From contig CALGYZ010000075.1 of the NCBI GenBank assembly GCA_937934645.1, forward strand, positions 1 through 37,678: a stretch of 37,678 nt of DNA. The letters are read 5' to 3'. Below the pieces are notes generated by a model, which searched no databases, had not been told where the DNA came from, and saw only the letters and a program-made list of their open reading frames with translations. The first letter of the stretch is position 1; each line of letters begins with the position of its first letter. Made by a program: the position numbers and the translations under genes. This DNA comes from an uncultured Bacillaceae bacterium (GTDB taxonomy: Bacteria > Bacillota > Bacilli > Bacillales > Caldibacillaceae). Shown here in pieces: positions 7,797-15,923 of this stretch.

Positions 7797-8606
7797 ATGG
7801 ATACGGTCCAGCCGTTAAATCCCGTTGCCGTTGAAATCGGACCTTTCTCGATCCGTTGGTACGGGATTATTATTGTTCTCGGCATTATTATTGCTTATTT
7901 GATCGCAGTCCGGGAAGGAAAAAGGCGCGGTTTGGCGGATGACCTTTTTGCCGATTTACTGCTTTGGGGTATTCCAGTGTCGATTGTGTCCGCCAGGCTG
8001 TACTATGTCATCTTCCAATGGGATTACTATTCCATTCATCCGGAAAAGATTATTGCCATCTGGGAAGGCGGGATTGCCATACACGGCGCATTGATCGGTG
8101 CTGTTATTACGGCGGTTGTGTTTTGCCGGAAGCGGAATGTTTCCTTTTGGAAAGTCGCGGATATTGCCGCTCCCGGAATTATCATTGCCCAGGCAATCGG
8201 CCGCTGGGGGAACTTTATGAACCAGGAAGCCCATGGCGGGGAAGTGACTCGGAGATTTTTGGAAGGACTGTTTTTACCGGATTTTATCATTAATCAAATG
8301 TATATTAACGGTGCCTATTACCATCCGACCTTTTTATATGAATCATTATGGAATGTTCTCGGGTTCATTCTATTATTATTATTGCGGCGTTTGCCGGTGA
8401 AACGGGGAGAAATCTTTTTATCATATGTAATCTGGTACTCAATTGGCCGTTTCTTTATCGAAGGATTGCGTACGGACAGTTTGTATTTGTTTGGCACAGG
8501 AATCCGTACCGCCCAACTGGTATCGGTACTGGCGGCCGTGGTTGCTGTCATTCTGATTATAATCAGGCGGAAAAAGTACGATTTGCCTGTTTATAAACAT
8601 TCATAG
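7797..8606 (+). CDS. lgt: Prolipoprotein diacylglyceryl transferase
   Basis: Lgt transfers diacylglycerol from phosphatidylglycerol to the lipobox cysteine of prolipoproteins, the first step of lipoprotein maturation. It is an inner-membrane enzyme. The 269-residue protein has about seven hydrophobic segments, including IIIVLGIIIAYLIAV near the N-terminus and LVSVLAAVVAVILIII at the C-terminus. The family signature GRWGNFMNQEAHG is present near residues 132-144. The ATG follows AGGGGGCTGATGAT. It is followed after 12 nt by yvoD, the same order as in B. subtilis, so they are probably co-transcribed. Confidence 0.96.
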   Translation: MDTVQPLNPVAVEIGPFSIRWYGIIIVLGIIIAYLIAVREGKRRGLADDLFADLLLWGIPVSIVSARLYYVIFQWDYYSIHPEKIIAIWEGGIAIHGALIGAVITAVVFCRKRNVSFWKVADIAAPGIIIAQAIGRWGNFMNQEAHGGEVTRRFLEGLFLPDFIINQMYINGAYYHPTFLYESLWNVLGFILLLLLRRLPVKRGEIFLSYVIWYSIGRFFIEGLRTDSLYLFGTGIRTAQLVSVLAAVVAVILIIIRRKKYDLPVYKHS

Positions 8607-8618
8607 AGGGGGAATTTT

Positions 8619-9572
8619 ATGCTCAAAACTTCTGTGGTTAAAGGGCTCAAAAGCGGACTGGAAACGACCTGGACATTGGGAAAAATCATTTTTCCGGTTA
8701 CGTTAATTATTACGGTCTTGCAATATACGCCGTTGCTTCCCTGGCTGTTTGACCGGATTGCTCCGTTTATGTCCGTTTTGGGACTACCCGGGGAGGCGGC
8801 CATCCCCCTTGTTTTCGGTAACCTGTTAAACTTATACGCTGCAATCGGCGGTATTCTGACGCTGGAATTAACGGTGAAGGAAGTTTTTATCATTGCCGTT
8901 ATGCTCAGCTTTTGCCATAACTTGCTGATTGAAACCGGTGTGGCATTAAAATCAGGAGTTAAATTGTGGATTGTATTGGCTGTGCGGATCGGCCTCGCAA
9001 TTTTTGCTGCTGTAATGATCAATCTTCTCTGGCAGGGCGGGGATGATATCGCCCGGTACGGATTTGTCAATGCCGCCGGAGAAGATCCGAACGGCATTTC
9101 GGCTATGTTTCTCACCGGTCTGGAAAAGGCCTTTTTCGGTGTGCTGCAGCTTGCCATCGTCGTTATTCCGCTGATGATCGGTATTCAAATATTAAAAGAT
9201 TTAAAATGGCTTGATGTGTTTACCGGTTGGATGGCACCCGTGACGAGGATGCTCGGCATGCGGGAAAATACTGCATTAGTGTTGACAGCGGGATTAATTT
9301 TCGGTCTGGCATTTGGTGCGGGTGTCCTTTTACAGGCTGTGAAAGAAGATGGCGTCAGCCAAAAGGACGCAACCCTTGCCTTTATCTTTTTGGTTGCCTG
9401 CCATGCCGTTGTTGAAGATACGTTAATTTTTGCTCCGCTGGATGTGCCGATTCTGGCATTGTTTTTGATCCGGCTGGGGGCTGCTGTTCTTTTAACATTG
9501 ATTGTCGGGCGGATTTGGAACAAGATCGAATTATCTGCAAAAAGAAAGGAATATTACTATGAAGCAAAATAA
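8619..9572 (+). CDS. yvoD: YvoD-like nucleoside-recognition (Gate) domain membrane protein
   Basis: The 317-residue polytopic membrane protein resembles B. subtilis YvoD (about 310 residues), with two Gate/nucleoside-recognition domains. The first half carries FPVTLIITVLQYTPLLPWLF and conserved GLPGEAAIPLVFGNLLNLYA; the second half repeats the pattern with GWMAPVTRMLGMRENTALVL and LAFIFLVACHAVVEDTL. Function is not established; related Gate proteins include SpmA/SpmB and nucleoside carriers. The ATG follows AGAGGGGGA by 7 nt. Its last 14 nt overlap the start of ppaX, indicating translational coupling. Confidence 0.88.
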   Translation: MLKTSVVKGLKSGLETTWTLGKIIFPVTLIITVLQYTPLLPWLFDRIAPFMSVLGLPGEAAIPLVFGNLLNLYAAIGGILTLELTVKEVFIIAVMLSFCHNLLIETGVALKSGVKLWIVLAVRIGLAIFAAVMINLLWQGGDDIARYGFVNAAGEDPNGISAMFLTGLEKAFFGVLQLAIVVIPLMIGIQILKDLKWLDVFTGWMAPVTRMLGMRENTALVLTAGLIFGLAFGAGVLLQAVKEDGVSQKDATLAFIFLVACHAVVEDTLIFAPLDVPILALFLIRLGAAVLLTLIVGRIWNKIELSAKRKEYYYEAK

Positions 9573-10209
9573 TATTGATACGGTGTTGTTTGATTTAGAC
9601 GGTACATTGATTAATACGTATGAGTTAATTCTTCAATCCTTTCTCCATACATTCCGGGAATTCGGTTTTCACCAAATCAAAAAGGAAGATTGTTATTCCT
9701 TTATTGGCCCAAGCCTGGACGAAACTTTTTCAAAGATCTCCCCGGAGCAGGCAGACGAAATGATTGCCTGTTACCGGGAGTATAATGATAAGTTTCATGA
9801 TGAACTAGTGAAAGAGTTTGATGGGGTGCGGGAAACGGTCGAAGCTTTATCCGTCGGCGGATATAAGTTGGCCGTCGTTTCCACAAAAATACGCAAAATG
9901 GTGTTGAAAGGTTTAAAAACAACAGGGCTTTATGAATATTTTCCGGTTGTCGTCAGCCTCGATGACGTTAAAAATGCAAAGCCCAATCCCGAACCGCTGA
10001 TAAAAGCGATGGATAAGCTCGGGGCAAAACCGGAACATACTATCATGGTCGGTGACTCGTACCATGATATTTTAGGGGCAAAAAATACGGGGGTACGTTC
10101 GGTAGGGGTCTCATGGACCATCCAAGGTAAAGATTATTTACAGAAACTCGGACCGGACTATATGATTGATCATATGAAGGAATTATTGCCGATCGTCGGA
10201 GTGAAATAA
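9559..10209 (+). CDS. ppaX: Pyrophosphatase PpaX (HAD superfamily)
   Basis: PpaX hydrolyses the pyrophosphate released by HprK when it dephosphorylates P-Ser-HPr, which pulls that reaction forward. The 216 residues equal the B. subtilis length. HAD motif I is DLDGTLINT (residues 12-20), motif II lies in AVVSTKIRK and motif III/IV in GDSYHDILGAKNTG. The start is ATG 9559, preceded by AAAGAAAGGA; the frame is open upstream, but the HAD motif position fixes this start. It overlaps yvoD by 14 nt. Shared membership with hprK in this region fits its role. Confidence 0.94.
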   Translation: MKQNNIDTVLFDLDGTLINTYELILQSFLHTFREFGFHQIKKEDCYSFIGPSLDETFSKISPEQADEMIACYREYNDKFHDELVKEFDGVRETVEALSVGGYKLAVVSTKIRKMVLKGLKTTGLYEYFPVVVSLDDVKNAKPNPEPLIKAMDKLGAKPEHTIMVGDSYHDILGAKNTGVRSVGVSWTIQGKDYLQKLGPDYMIDHMKELLPIVGVK

Positions 10210-10211
10210 AA

Positions 10212-10778
10212 GTGAGGAGAACGGATCGGTATCCGATAAAAGGTCCGAATTCTTTATGGCAGCTGTATAAAACCGTTCCTTTTTGGAAAGTCGTAAAAAA
10301 TTTTATCGTGATTGAAATTGCAAGAATCACCCCGTTTTTGTCCTGGAAAAACTGGATGTACCGGAATTTATTAAAAATGAAAGTCGGAGCGCAGACTTCT
10401 TTTGCCCTTAAAGTGTATCCCGACCTTTTATTTCCGGAAAAGATTTCCGTCGGGGACAATACGATCATCGGGTATAATACAACCATTTTAACTCATGAAT
10501 ATTTAATTAAAGAATACCGGCTCGGGGAAGTAAAAATTGGCAGCAATGTGATGATCGGCGCGAATACGACGATATTGCCCGGTGTGAACATCGGTGACGG
10601 CGCCGTTGTTTCAGCGGGAACGCTCGTAAACCGGGATGTTGAATCGGGAAGCTTCGTCGGCGGAAATCCGATGCGGGTCATTTACACAAAAGAAGAAATG
10701 GAACGGAGACAGGTTTATGATCCTGCCTTACGGAAACAGACCTCCATTAAAACCGGACAGCGGAAAAACCAAGTTTAA
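10212..10778 (+). CDS. yvoF: YvoF-like hexapeptide-repeat acetyltransferase
   Basis: This 188-residue protein belongs to the left-handed beta-helix acyltransferases (maltose/galactoside O-acetyltransferase-like). Residues from about 78 show the hexapeptide pattern: ISVGDNTIIGYNTTILTHEY, then VKIGSNVMIGANTTILPGVN and IGDGAVVSAGTLVNRDV, ending in GNPMRVI. The substrate is unknown. The start is GTG 10212, two bases after ppaX stops, with GGAGTG 8 nt upstream; no better start is available. Order after ppaX is as in B. subtilis. The terminator hairpin overlaps its stop codon. Confidence 0.88.
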   Translation: MRRTDRYPIKGPNSLWQLYKTVPFWKVVKNFIVIEIARITPFLSWKNWMYRNLLKMKVGAQTSFALKVYPDLLFPEKISVGDNTIIGYNTTILTHEYLIKEYRLGEVKIGSNVMIGANTTILPGVNIGDGAVVSAGTLVNRDVESGSFVGGNPMRVIYTKEEMERRQVYDPALRKQTSIKTGQRKNQV

Positions 10779-10791
10779 AACTTGGTTTTTT
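10764..10791 (+). terminator. Terminator of the lgt-yvoF operon, overlapping the yvoF stop
   Basis: AAAAACCAAGTTT and AAACTTGGTTTTT form a self-complementary hairpin ending in TTTTTT. The left arm includes the last yvoF codons. Confidence 0.85.
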
Positions 10792-10795
10792 GCTG

Positions 10796-10824
10796 TTTCA
10801 CCGCGGATGAAAGTATGTTAAAAT
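10796..10824 (+). promoter_or_regulatory. Promoter for the TPR gene
   Basis: Extended -10 TGTTAAAAT (10816-10824) with TTTCAC at 10796-10801, spaced 17 bp. The predicted leader is about 75 nt, AT-rich and without obvious structure. Confidence 0.5.
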
Positions 10825-10908
10825 ACTATGTTGAGAAAATACAATCTATGACTACTAAACGAACTTTTTATATATAAATAAATATAAATAAACAGTGGAG
10901 GATTCTCT

Positions 10909-11943
10909 GTGAAAAAGCATATTTTTACTGAACCAAAACCTAAAAATGTATTATTTTTTTACCCGACGGCAGAATTTTACTTTTCCAAAGGAGTCGAAGC
11001 CTTTAGACGAAATGACCTGTCAAAAGCAAAAAAATACTTAACACGGGCATGGAATTTGGAGCCGGATGAACCGGTAATCCCGTGCCAGCTGGCGATTGTT
11101 TTGGCTGAACTCGGCGAATTTCATGAAGCAAACAAAATTTTGTTCCGGATTTTAAACGAACTGAAACCGAATATGTATGAGTGCCATTACTTTTTAGCCA
11201 ACAACTATGCATACATGGGGAATTTCCATCTGGCAATGGAGCATGCAAAAAAATATTTGCAATATGCGCCGGACGGGGAGTATGCAAGGGATACGAAAGA
11301 GCTGCTGGAAATTGTGACTATGGAAGCGGACGAGAACAAAGGACACTGCATGAATTTAGACGGCGAAATGGAATACGAAGAAGAATTGATTGAAAAGCAG
11401 GAATATTCCCGCGGGCTTTTGGAAAAAGGGGAATTTGACGAAGCAAGCGTGTATTTGCGGCAAATGATCGAAGAGTATCCGACATTCTGGCCCGCATATA
11501 ATAATTTATCCATCGCCTGTTTTTACCAGGGAAAAACGGAAGAAGCATATCAATTATTGGAGAAAGTTCTAAAGGAAAATCCGGGAAACTTGCATGCGCT
11601 GTGCAATATGGTACTCTTCCATTATTATGAAGGAAAAGATTACACTAAACTTTTAGAGGCGTTGAAAAAAGTACATCCGATTTCTGTTGACCACCGGTAT
11701 AAACTGGCGGTGACCTTTATTATTTTAAAACAATATGAACAAGGATATGCATTGTTGAAAAAATTACTGAATACAGGAATCCAGGCCGAAAGTATTTTTT
11801 ATTACTGGTTTTCATATGCTGCATATATGGTCGGCAACGTCACCGCTGCGGAGAATGCATGGAAAAAGTTTGTTATTGCCGAACCGGATAAAGAAGGTTG
11901 TGAACCGTGGAAAAGCAATCATCAGCCCCAATTTACAAAATAG
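10909..11943 (+). CDS. Tetratricopeptide-repeat protein (YvcD-like)
   Basis: The 344-residue soluble protein is built of TPR helices. Recognisable units lie near residues 23-56 (FYFSKGVEAFRRNDLSKAKK), 57-90, 94-127 (YFLANNYAYMGNFHLAMEHA) and 195-230 (YNNLSIACFYQGKTEEAYQL). There is no catalytic domain, signal peptide or membrane segment. TPR proteins act as protein-binding scaffolds; the partner here is unknown. The start is GTG 10909 after GTGGAGG. In B. subtilis a TPR gene (yvcD) also lies just upstream of trxB, but that protein is longer (about 480 residues), so the match is by position and type. Confidence 0.85.
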   Translation: MKKHIFTEPKPKNVLFFYPTAEFYFSKGVEAFRRNDLSKAKKYLTRAWNLEPDEPVIPCQLAIVLAELGEFHEANKILFRILNELKPNMYECHYFLANNYAYMGNFHLAMEHAKKYLQYAPDGEYARDTKELLEIVTMEADENKGHCMNLDGEMEYEEELIEKQEYSRGLLEKGEFDEASVYLRQMIEEYPTFWPAYNNLSIACFYQGKTEEAYQLLEKVLKENPGNLHALCNMVLFHYYEGKDYTKLLEALKKVHPISVDHRYKLAVTFIILKQYEQGYALLKKLLNTGIQAESIFYYWFSYAAYMVGNVTAAENAWKKFVIAEPDKEGCEPWKSNHQPQFTK

Positions 11944-12136
11944 ACTCCCGCTACATCCGTTTTTAAGGCTTTTGTACTACCCGGACAGGCATTTTATTGG
12001 CGAAAAGTGTGATTTTTTTATAGCATGAAGGTATAGGAGGAAATACTAAATTCAGGATTTTTAAAGATAAACGTTTTTCAGGCCGCTTTTCAGGCATTTT
12101 TGCGGAGAATAATTTTTAAAGAATGGAGTGGGAGTT

Positions 12137-13090
12137 ATGTCTGAGGAAAAAATTTATGATGTGATTATTATTGGTGCCGGTCCGGCAGGTATGACCGCTG
12201 CTGTTTATACATCCAGGGCTGATTTATCCACCTTAATGCTTGAGCGTGGCGCTCCCGGAGGCCAAATGATGAATACAGAAGCGATTGAAAACTATCCAGG
12301 ATTTGATTCAATCCTCGGTCCTGATCTATCCAACAAAATGTTTGAACATGCGAAAAAGTTCGGTGCAGAGTACGCATACGGTGATGTACAGGAAATTGTG
12401 GACGGAAAAGCATATAAAATTGTTAAAGCTGGAAATAAAGAATATAAAGCAAGGGCGATTATCATTGCCACAGGTGCGGAGTACCGGAAACTGGGCGTGC
12501 CCGGCGAAGCCGAACTGACCGGCCGCGGTGTATCTTATTGTGCCGTTTGTGACGGTGCATTCTTTAAGGATGCAGAACTCGTTGTTGTCGGAGGCGGAGA
12601 TTCTGCGGTTGAAGAAGGAATGTATTTAACCCGTTTTGCCAAAAAAGTAACGATTGTCCACCGCCGTGATGAATTGCGTGCCCAAAAAATATTGCAGGAA
12701 CGGGCTTTCAAAAATGAAAAAATTGATTTTATCTGGAATCATACAGTAAAAGAAATCAACGAAAAAGACGGAAAAGTAACCAGTGTAACGTTAAAATCAA
12801 CAAAGGATGGTTCAGAGCGGGAATTCCCGTGTGACGGGGTATTTGTCTACATCGGTATGGTTCCGTTGACAAAACCGTTTGAAAAGCTGGGGATTACCAA
12901 TGAAACCGGGTATATTGTGACAAATGAATCGATGGAAACAAAAGTATCCGGAATTTTTGCAGCGGGGGATGTGCGCGATAAGCAGCTCCGGCAAGTTGTA
13001 ACGGCTACCGGTGACGGAAGTATTGCTGCCGAAAGTGCCCAGCAGTATGTTGAAAAATTAAAGGAAGAATTGAAATCCGGCGTTAACTAA
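12137..13090 (+). CDS. trxB: Thioredoxin-disulfide reductase
   Basis: TrxB uses NADPH and FAD to reduce thioredoxin. The 317-residue protein has the FAD-binding GAGPAGMTAA near residue 13, the redox-active CAVC (Cys135 and Cys138), the NADPH-binding GGGDSAVEEG and the C-terminal FAD motif GIFAAGDVRDK. The start is ATG 12137, with GGAGTGGG about 6 nt upstream; the in-frame GTG at 12128 overlaps that site. The 193-nt upstream gap has no clear promoter, although GGAGGAAAT occurs at 12037-12045 without a start codon after it. Confidence 0.97.
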   Translation: MSEEKIYDVIIIGAGPAGMTAAVYTSRADLSTLMLERGAPGGQMMNTEAIENYPGFDSILGPDLSNKMFEHAKKFGAEYAYGDVQEIVDGKAYKIVKAGNKEYKARAIIIATGAEYRKLGVPGEAELTGRGVSYCAVCDGAFFKDAELVVVGGGDSAVEEGMYLTRFAKKVTIVHRRDELRAQKILQERAFKNEKIDFIWNHTVKEINEKDGKVTSVTLKSTKDGSEREFPCDGVFVYIGMVPLTKPFEKLGITNETGYIVTNESMETKVSGIFAAGDVRDKQLRQVVTATGDGSIAAESAQQYVEKLKEELKSGVN

Positions 13091-13235
13091 ACGGATTCGT
13101 GTCTTTCCGGGGGGAAATTAACATTTATTTTATATTAAAGTTAACACCGATTAACCCGTTTGTAACATTTATGCAATAAAGGTGCGTTAAAATAACAACG
13201 TAAGAATTTTTAACCCCCTTTTCATATACTATTAA

Positions 13236-13265
13236 TAGTACAGGATTTTCCTGTGCTATTTTTTT
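13236..13265 (+). terminator. Terminator downstream of trxB
   Basis: TAGTACAGG (13236-13244) pairs with CCTGTGCTA (13250-13258) with one G-T pair around ATTTT, followed by TTTTTTT. It lies 145 nt after the trxB stop. Confidence 0.85.
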
Positions 13266-13331
13266 GGCCTTTAAGGAAAACTTACTGGTTTTTTGAATGA
13301 ATTCATACCGGAAACGGATATAATCCGTTTG

Positions 13332-13448
13332 TATGTACAAGTGCGGCCCGTTGTGTCTGGGGTAGGGCTACTGCCGGAAATTAGAAATGGCGGCAGCGGC
13401 AGGCGCATCCGCCGCCGAACCCCTTTATTGTTTGAACTAGTGTACATA
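13332..13448 (+). other. GC-rich, potentially structured intergenic element (candidate RNA)
   Basis: Within an AT-rich gap, about 85 bases (13341-13423) are strongly GC-rich. Outer arms TATGTACA (13332-13339) and TGTACATA (13441-13448) are perfect inverted repeats. Inside, GGGGT (13359-13363) can pair with ACCCC (13419-13423), CTGCC (13371-13375) with GGCAG (13391-13395), and GGCGG with CCGCC. I see no open frame with a ribosome binding site, no tRNA fold and no known riboswitch. The right arm overlaps the yvcI promoter, so it could act as DNA or RNA. It might be an unannotated RNA, a remnant or an operator. Confidence 0.4.
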
Positions 13449-13457
13449 TAGTATAAT
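13428..13457 (+). promoter_or_regulatory. Promoter of the yvcI-rapZ-yvcK-whiA-crh cluster
   Basis: TTGTTT (13428-13433), 18 bp, TATAAT (13452-13457), about 60 nt before the yvcI start. A better -35 hexamer TTGAAC (13432-13437) has only 14 bp spacing. Confidence 0.5.
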
Positions 13458-13518
13458 GAATTTAATTATGGACAGTGAAATATAGTCAGTTTGTTTTTTA
13501 CAATCAGAGGTGATCTTT

Positions 13519-13977
13519 TTGCAAAGGGTAGCCAATTGTATATATATAAAAAATAACCAAATTCTATTATTACAAAAACCCCGGCGCGGCTGGTGGGCCA
13601 TCCCCGGCGGCAAGGTCGAGCCGGAAGAAACGGTAAAACAAGCGGTCATTCGTGAATATTGGGAAGAAACGGGAATTACGATAAAAAACCCGGTATTGAC
13701 GGGAATTTATACGTTTTTAATGCGGAACGGTGACCAGAATGAAACAAGAGAGTGGATGATGTTCACTTTTTTTGCAAATGAAGGAGAAGGGGAAGCAAAG
13801 GAAGAGACGCTTGAAGGGAAATTGCAGTGGCATCCGATTGAAAAGGTGAAGCATTTACCGATGGCGGAAGGTGATCATTCCATTATCCGCCAGGCGTTAT
13901 TTGGAAAGGATGTTTTATTCGGCACCTTTGAATATACGGAAGATTTCCGCTTACTATCATATAAAACGGACAGATAA
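13519..13977 (+). CDS. yvcI: Nudix hydrolase YvcI
   Basis: This 152-residue Nudix protein hydrolyses a nucleoside diphosphate linked to another group; YvcI-type enzymes are thought to act on nucleotides, but the substrate is not established. The Nudix box runs from GGKVEPEE to REYWEETGI (about residues 33-56) with the metal-binding REXXEE intact. TTG 13519 is chosen because AGAGGTG ends 6 nt upstream, giving MQRVANC. GTG 13510, giving MIFLQRVANC, is the alternative and resembles the longer B. subtilis start. It is the first gene before rapZ, as in Bacillus. Confidence 0.88.
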   Translation: MQRVANCIYIKNNQILLLQKPRRGWWAIPGGKVEPEETVKQAVIREYWEETGITIKNPVLTGIYTFLMRNGDQNETREWMMFTFFANEGEGEAKEETLEGKLQWHPIEKVKHLPMAEGDHSIIRQALFGKDVLFGTFEYTEDFRLLSYKTDR

Positions 13978-14032
13978 AAAGACTGATGTTATGAATATAT
14001 TTTTGCAGAGATTATAAAGGAATGGTGGAATA

Positions 14033-14917
14033 ATGAATGCCGATAATATGCAAATTGTCATTATTACAGGTATGAGCGGTGCCGGTAAAACGGTAGCCAT
14101 TCAAAGTTTTGAAGATTTAGGATTTTTTTGTGTCGATAACTTGCCGCCTTCTCTATTGCCGAAGTTTCTTGAATTGATGAAAGAAACGAAAAATAAGATG
14201 AATAAAGTTGCCCTTGTCATGGATCTGCGGGGACGGGAATTTTTTGACCAGCTGATTCATGTATTTGACGAACTTGAGGATTTATCCTGGATCCGGCCCC
14301 ACCTCGTTTTCCTAGATGCTGATGATGCAACGCTGGTGAGAAGATATAAGGAAACACGCCGTTCCCATCCGCTGGCCAAATCCGGTCTACCCCTGGACGG
14401 AATTAAACAGGAAAGAAAATTGCTGGAAGAATTAAAAGCCCGTGCCCATACGATCATCAATACGTCCGACTTAAAACCGAGAGAATTACGGGAAAAAATT
14501 GCAATGATATTTTCCAACAGCAAACAACCGTTTTTTACGGTTAACATTATATCTTTCGGTTTTAAGCACGGAATACCGATTGATGCCGATCTCGTTTTTG
14601 ACGTCCGCTTTTTGCCGAATCCTTTCTATATTGAGGATTTGAGGCCAAAAACCGGACTGGACCGGGACGTATATGATTATGTGATGCAATGGACAGATAC
14701 GAGAAAATTTATCGATAAACTTACAGAACTATTGAAGTTTATGCTTCCGTTATATAAACGGGAAGGAAAAAGCCAGCTTGTCATCGGAATCGGATGCACG
14801 GGAGGCCAGCATCGGTCCGTCGCCATAGCCGAATATTTGGGGGCACTGCTGGAAAAAGACTATAAAATACAGGTGTCCCATAGAGAAATCGCAAAAGAAA
14901 GGATTCAGAGGCAATGA
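14033..14917 (+). CDS. rapZ: RNase adapter RapZ / nucleotide-binding YvcJ
   Basis: The 294-residue P-loop protein (295 in B. subtilis YvcJ) has Walker A GMSGAGKT at residues 13-20, FCVDNLPPSLLP, and the C-terminal domain beginning FGFKHGIP and carrying GCTGGQHRSV. In B. subtilis YvcJ binds GTP and UDP-GlcNAc-related signals and affects competence; in enterobacteria RapZ controls glmS mRNA decay. Which role applies here is not known. The ATG follows AAGGAATGG. Its stop codon overlaps the yvcK start (ATGA), so the two are translationally coupled. Confidence 0.95.
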   Translation: MNADNMQIVIITGMSGAGKTVAIQSFEDLGFFCVDNLPPSLLPKFLELMKETKNKMNKVALVMDLRGREFFDQLIHVFDELEDLSWIRPHLVFLDADDATLVRRYKETRRSHPLAKSGLPLDGIKQERKLLEELKARAHTIINTSDLKPRELREKIAMIFSNSKQPFFTVNIISFGFKHGIPIDADLVFDVRFLPNPFYIEDLRPKTGLDRDVYDYVMQWTDTRKFIDKLTELLKFMLPLYKREGKSQLVIGIGCTGGQHRSVAIAEYLGALLEKDYKIQVSHREIAKERIQRQ

Positions 14918-15903
14918 AGGACCGCCGGCCAAAAATCGTCGTGATCGGCGGAGGTACCGGACTCCCCGTTTTACTGCGCGGGATAAAAAAATACCCGGTC
15001 GATCTTACCGTCATCGTCACTGTTGCGGATGATGGCGGCAGCTCCGGACGTCTGCGGAAAGATTTTTCCATTCCGCCTCCCGGGGATGTCCGGAATGTTC
15101 TTGCGGCACTTTCAGAAGTTGAGCCGCTATTTGAACAATTATTCCAGTACCGCTTTGAAGCGGAAGGCGATCTGCGGGGACACTCCCTGGGTAATCTGAT
15201 GCTGGCGGCTATGACGAATATTACAGGAAACTTCACCCATGCCGTACATGAGTTAAGCCGGGTGTTGAATGTAAAGGGCCGGGTACTTCCCTCTGCGAAT
15301 CAAAGCGCCGTGCTCCATGCGGTAATGGAAGACGGCAAAATTGTTTCGGGAGAATCGAAAATACCGTTATACGGAAAAAGGATTGAACGTGTATTTTTAA
15401 CTCCTGAGGACCTCCGTCCTCTTCCGGAAACGGTTAAAGCCATCCGGGAAGCAGACATGATTGTTATCGGCCCGGGATCGTTATTTACAAGCATTTTACC
15501 GAATCTTGTCGTTCCGGAACTGGGGGAGGAATTGGCCCGGTCCCGCGCAACGAAAGTTTATATTTGCAATTTAATGACGCAAAACGGGGAAACAAACGAT
15601 TTTACTGCCAGTGATCATGTCAAAGCAATCTATAAACATGTTGAACAGCTGTCTATCCAAAAAATCGTCGTAAACAGCGGTCAGATTCCGGAAAACTTAA
15701 AATTACGGTACAAAGATGAAGATGCATCCCCGGTAATCATTGACCGCGGGAATTTGGAAAAAATGGGACTGGAAGTGATCGCGAAACCGATCGTTACATT
15801 TTCCGGCGGTGTATTAAGGCATGATACAAAAAAACTGGCTTCATTAATATACCGGATGCTTATAAATAGAAAGGAAGACCCTTTCAGTTGTAATAATATG
15901 TAA
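14914..15903 (+). CDS. yvcK: Gluconeogenesis factor YvcK/GlmR
   Basis: The 329-residue protein belongs to the YvcK/CofD-like family. The N-terminus has VIGGGTGLPVLLRGIKKY, then VTVADDGGSSGRLR and PPPGDVRNVL, with GPGSLFTSILPNLVV near residue 187. YvcK binds UDP-GlcNAc and stimulates GlmS, directing carbon into cell-wall precursors, and is needed for growth on gluconeogenic carbon sources. It overlaps rapZ by 4 nt and is followed by whiA after 20 nt, the usual Firmicutes order. Confidence 0.95.
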   Translation: MKDRRPKIVVIGGGTGLPVLLRGIKKYPVDLTVIVTVADDGGSSGRLRKDFSIPPPGDVRNVLAALSEVEPLFEQLFQYRFEAEGDLRGHSLGNLMLAAMTNITGNFTHAVHELSRVLNVKGRVLPSANQSAVLHAVMEDGKIVSGESKIPLYGKRIERVFLTPEDLRPLPETVKAIREADMIVIGPGSLFTSILPNLVVPELGEELARSRATKVYICNLMTQNGETNDFTASDHVKAIYKHVEQLSIQKIVVNSGQIPENLKLRYKDEDASPVIIDRGNLEKMGLEVIAKPIVTFSGGVLRHDTKKLASLIYRMLINRKEDPFSCNNM

Positions 15904-15923
15904 ATTGATCGGGGGTTAATGAA

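Noticed and set aside
12037..12060. GGAGGAAAT resembling a ribosome binding site before trxB
   Set aside because: No ATG, GTG or TTG follows at a usable distance.
14257..14547. Minus-strand frame opposite rapZ
   Set aside because: It is antisense to a conserved gene and has no family features.
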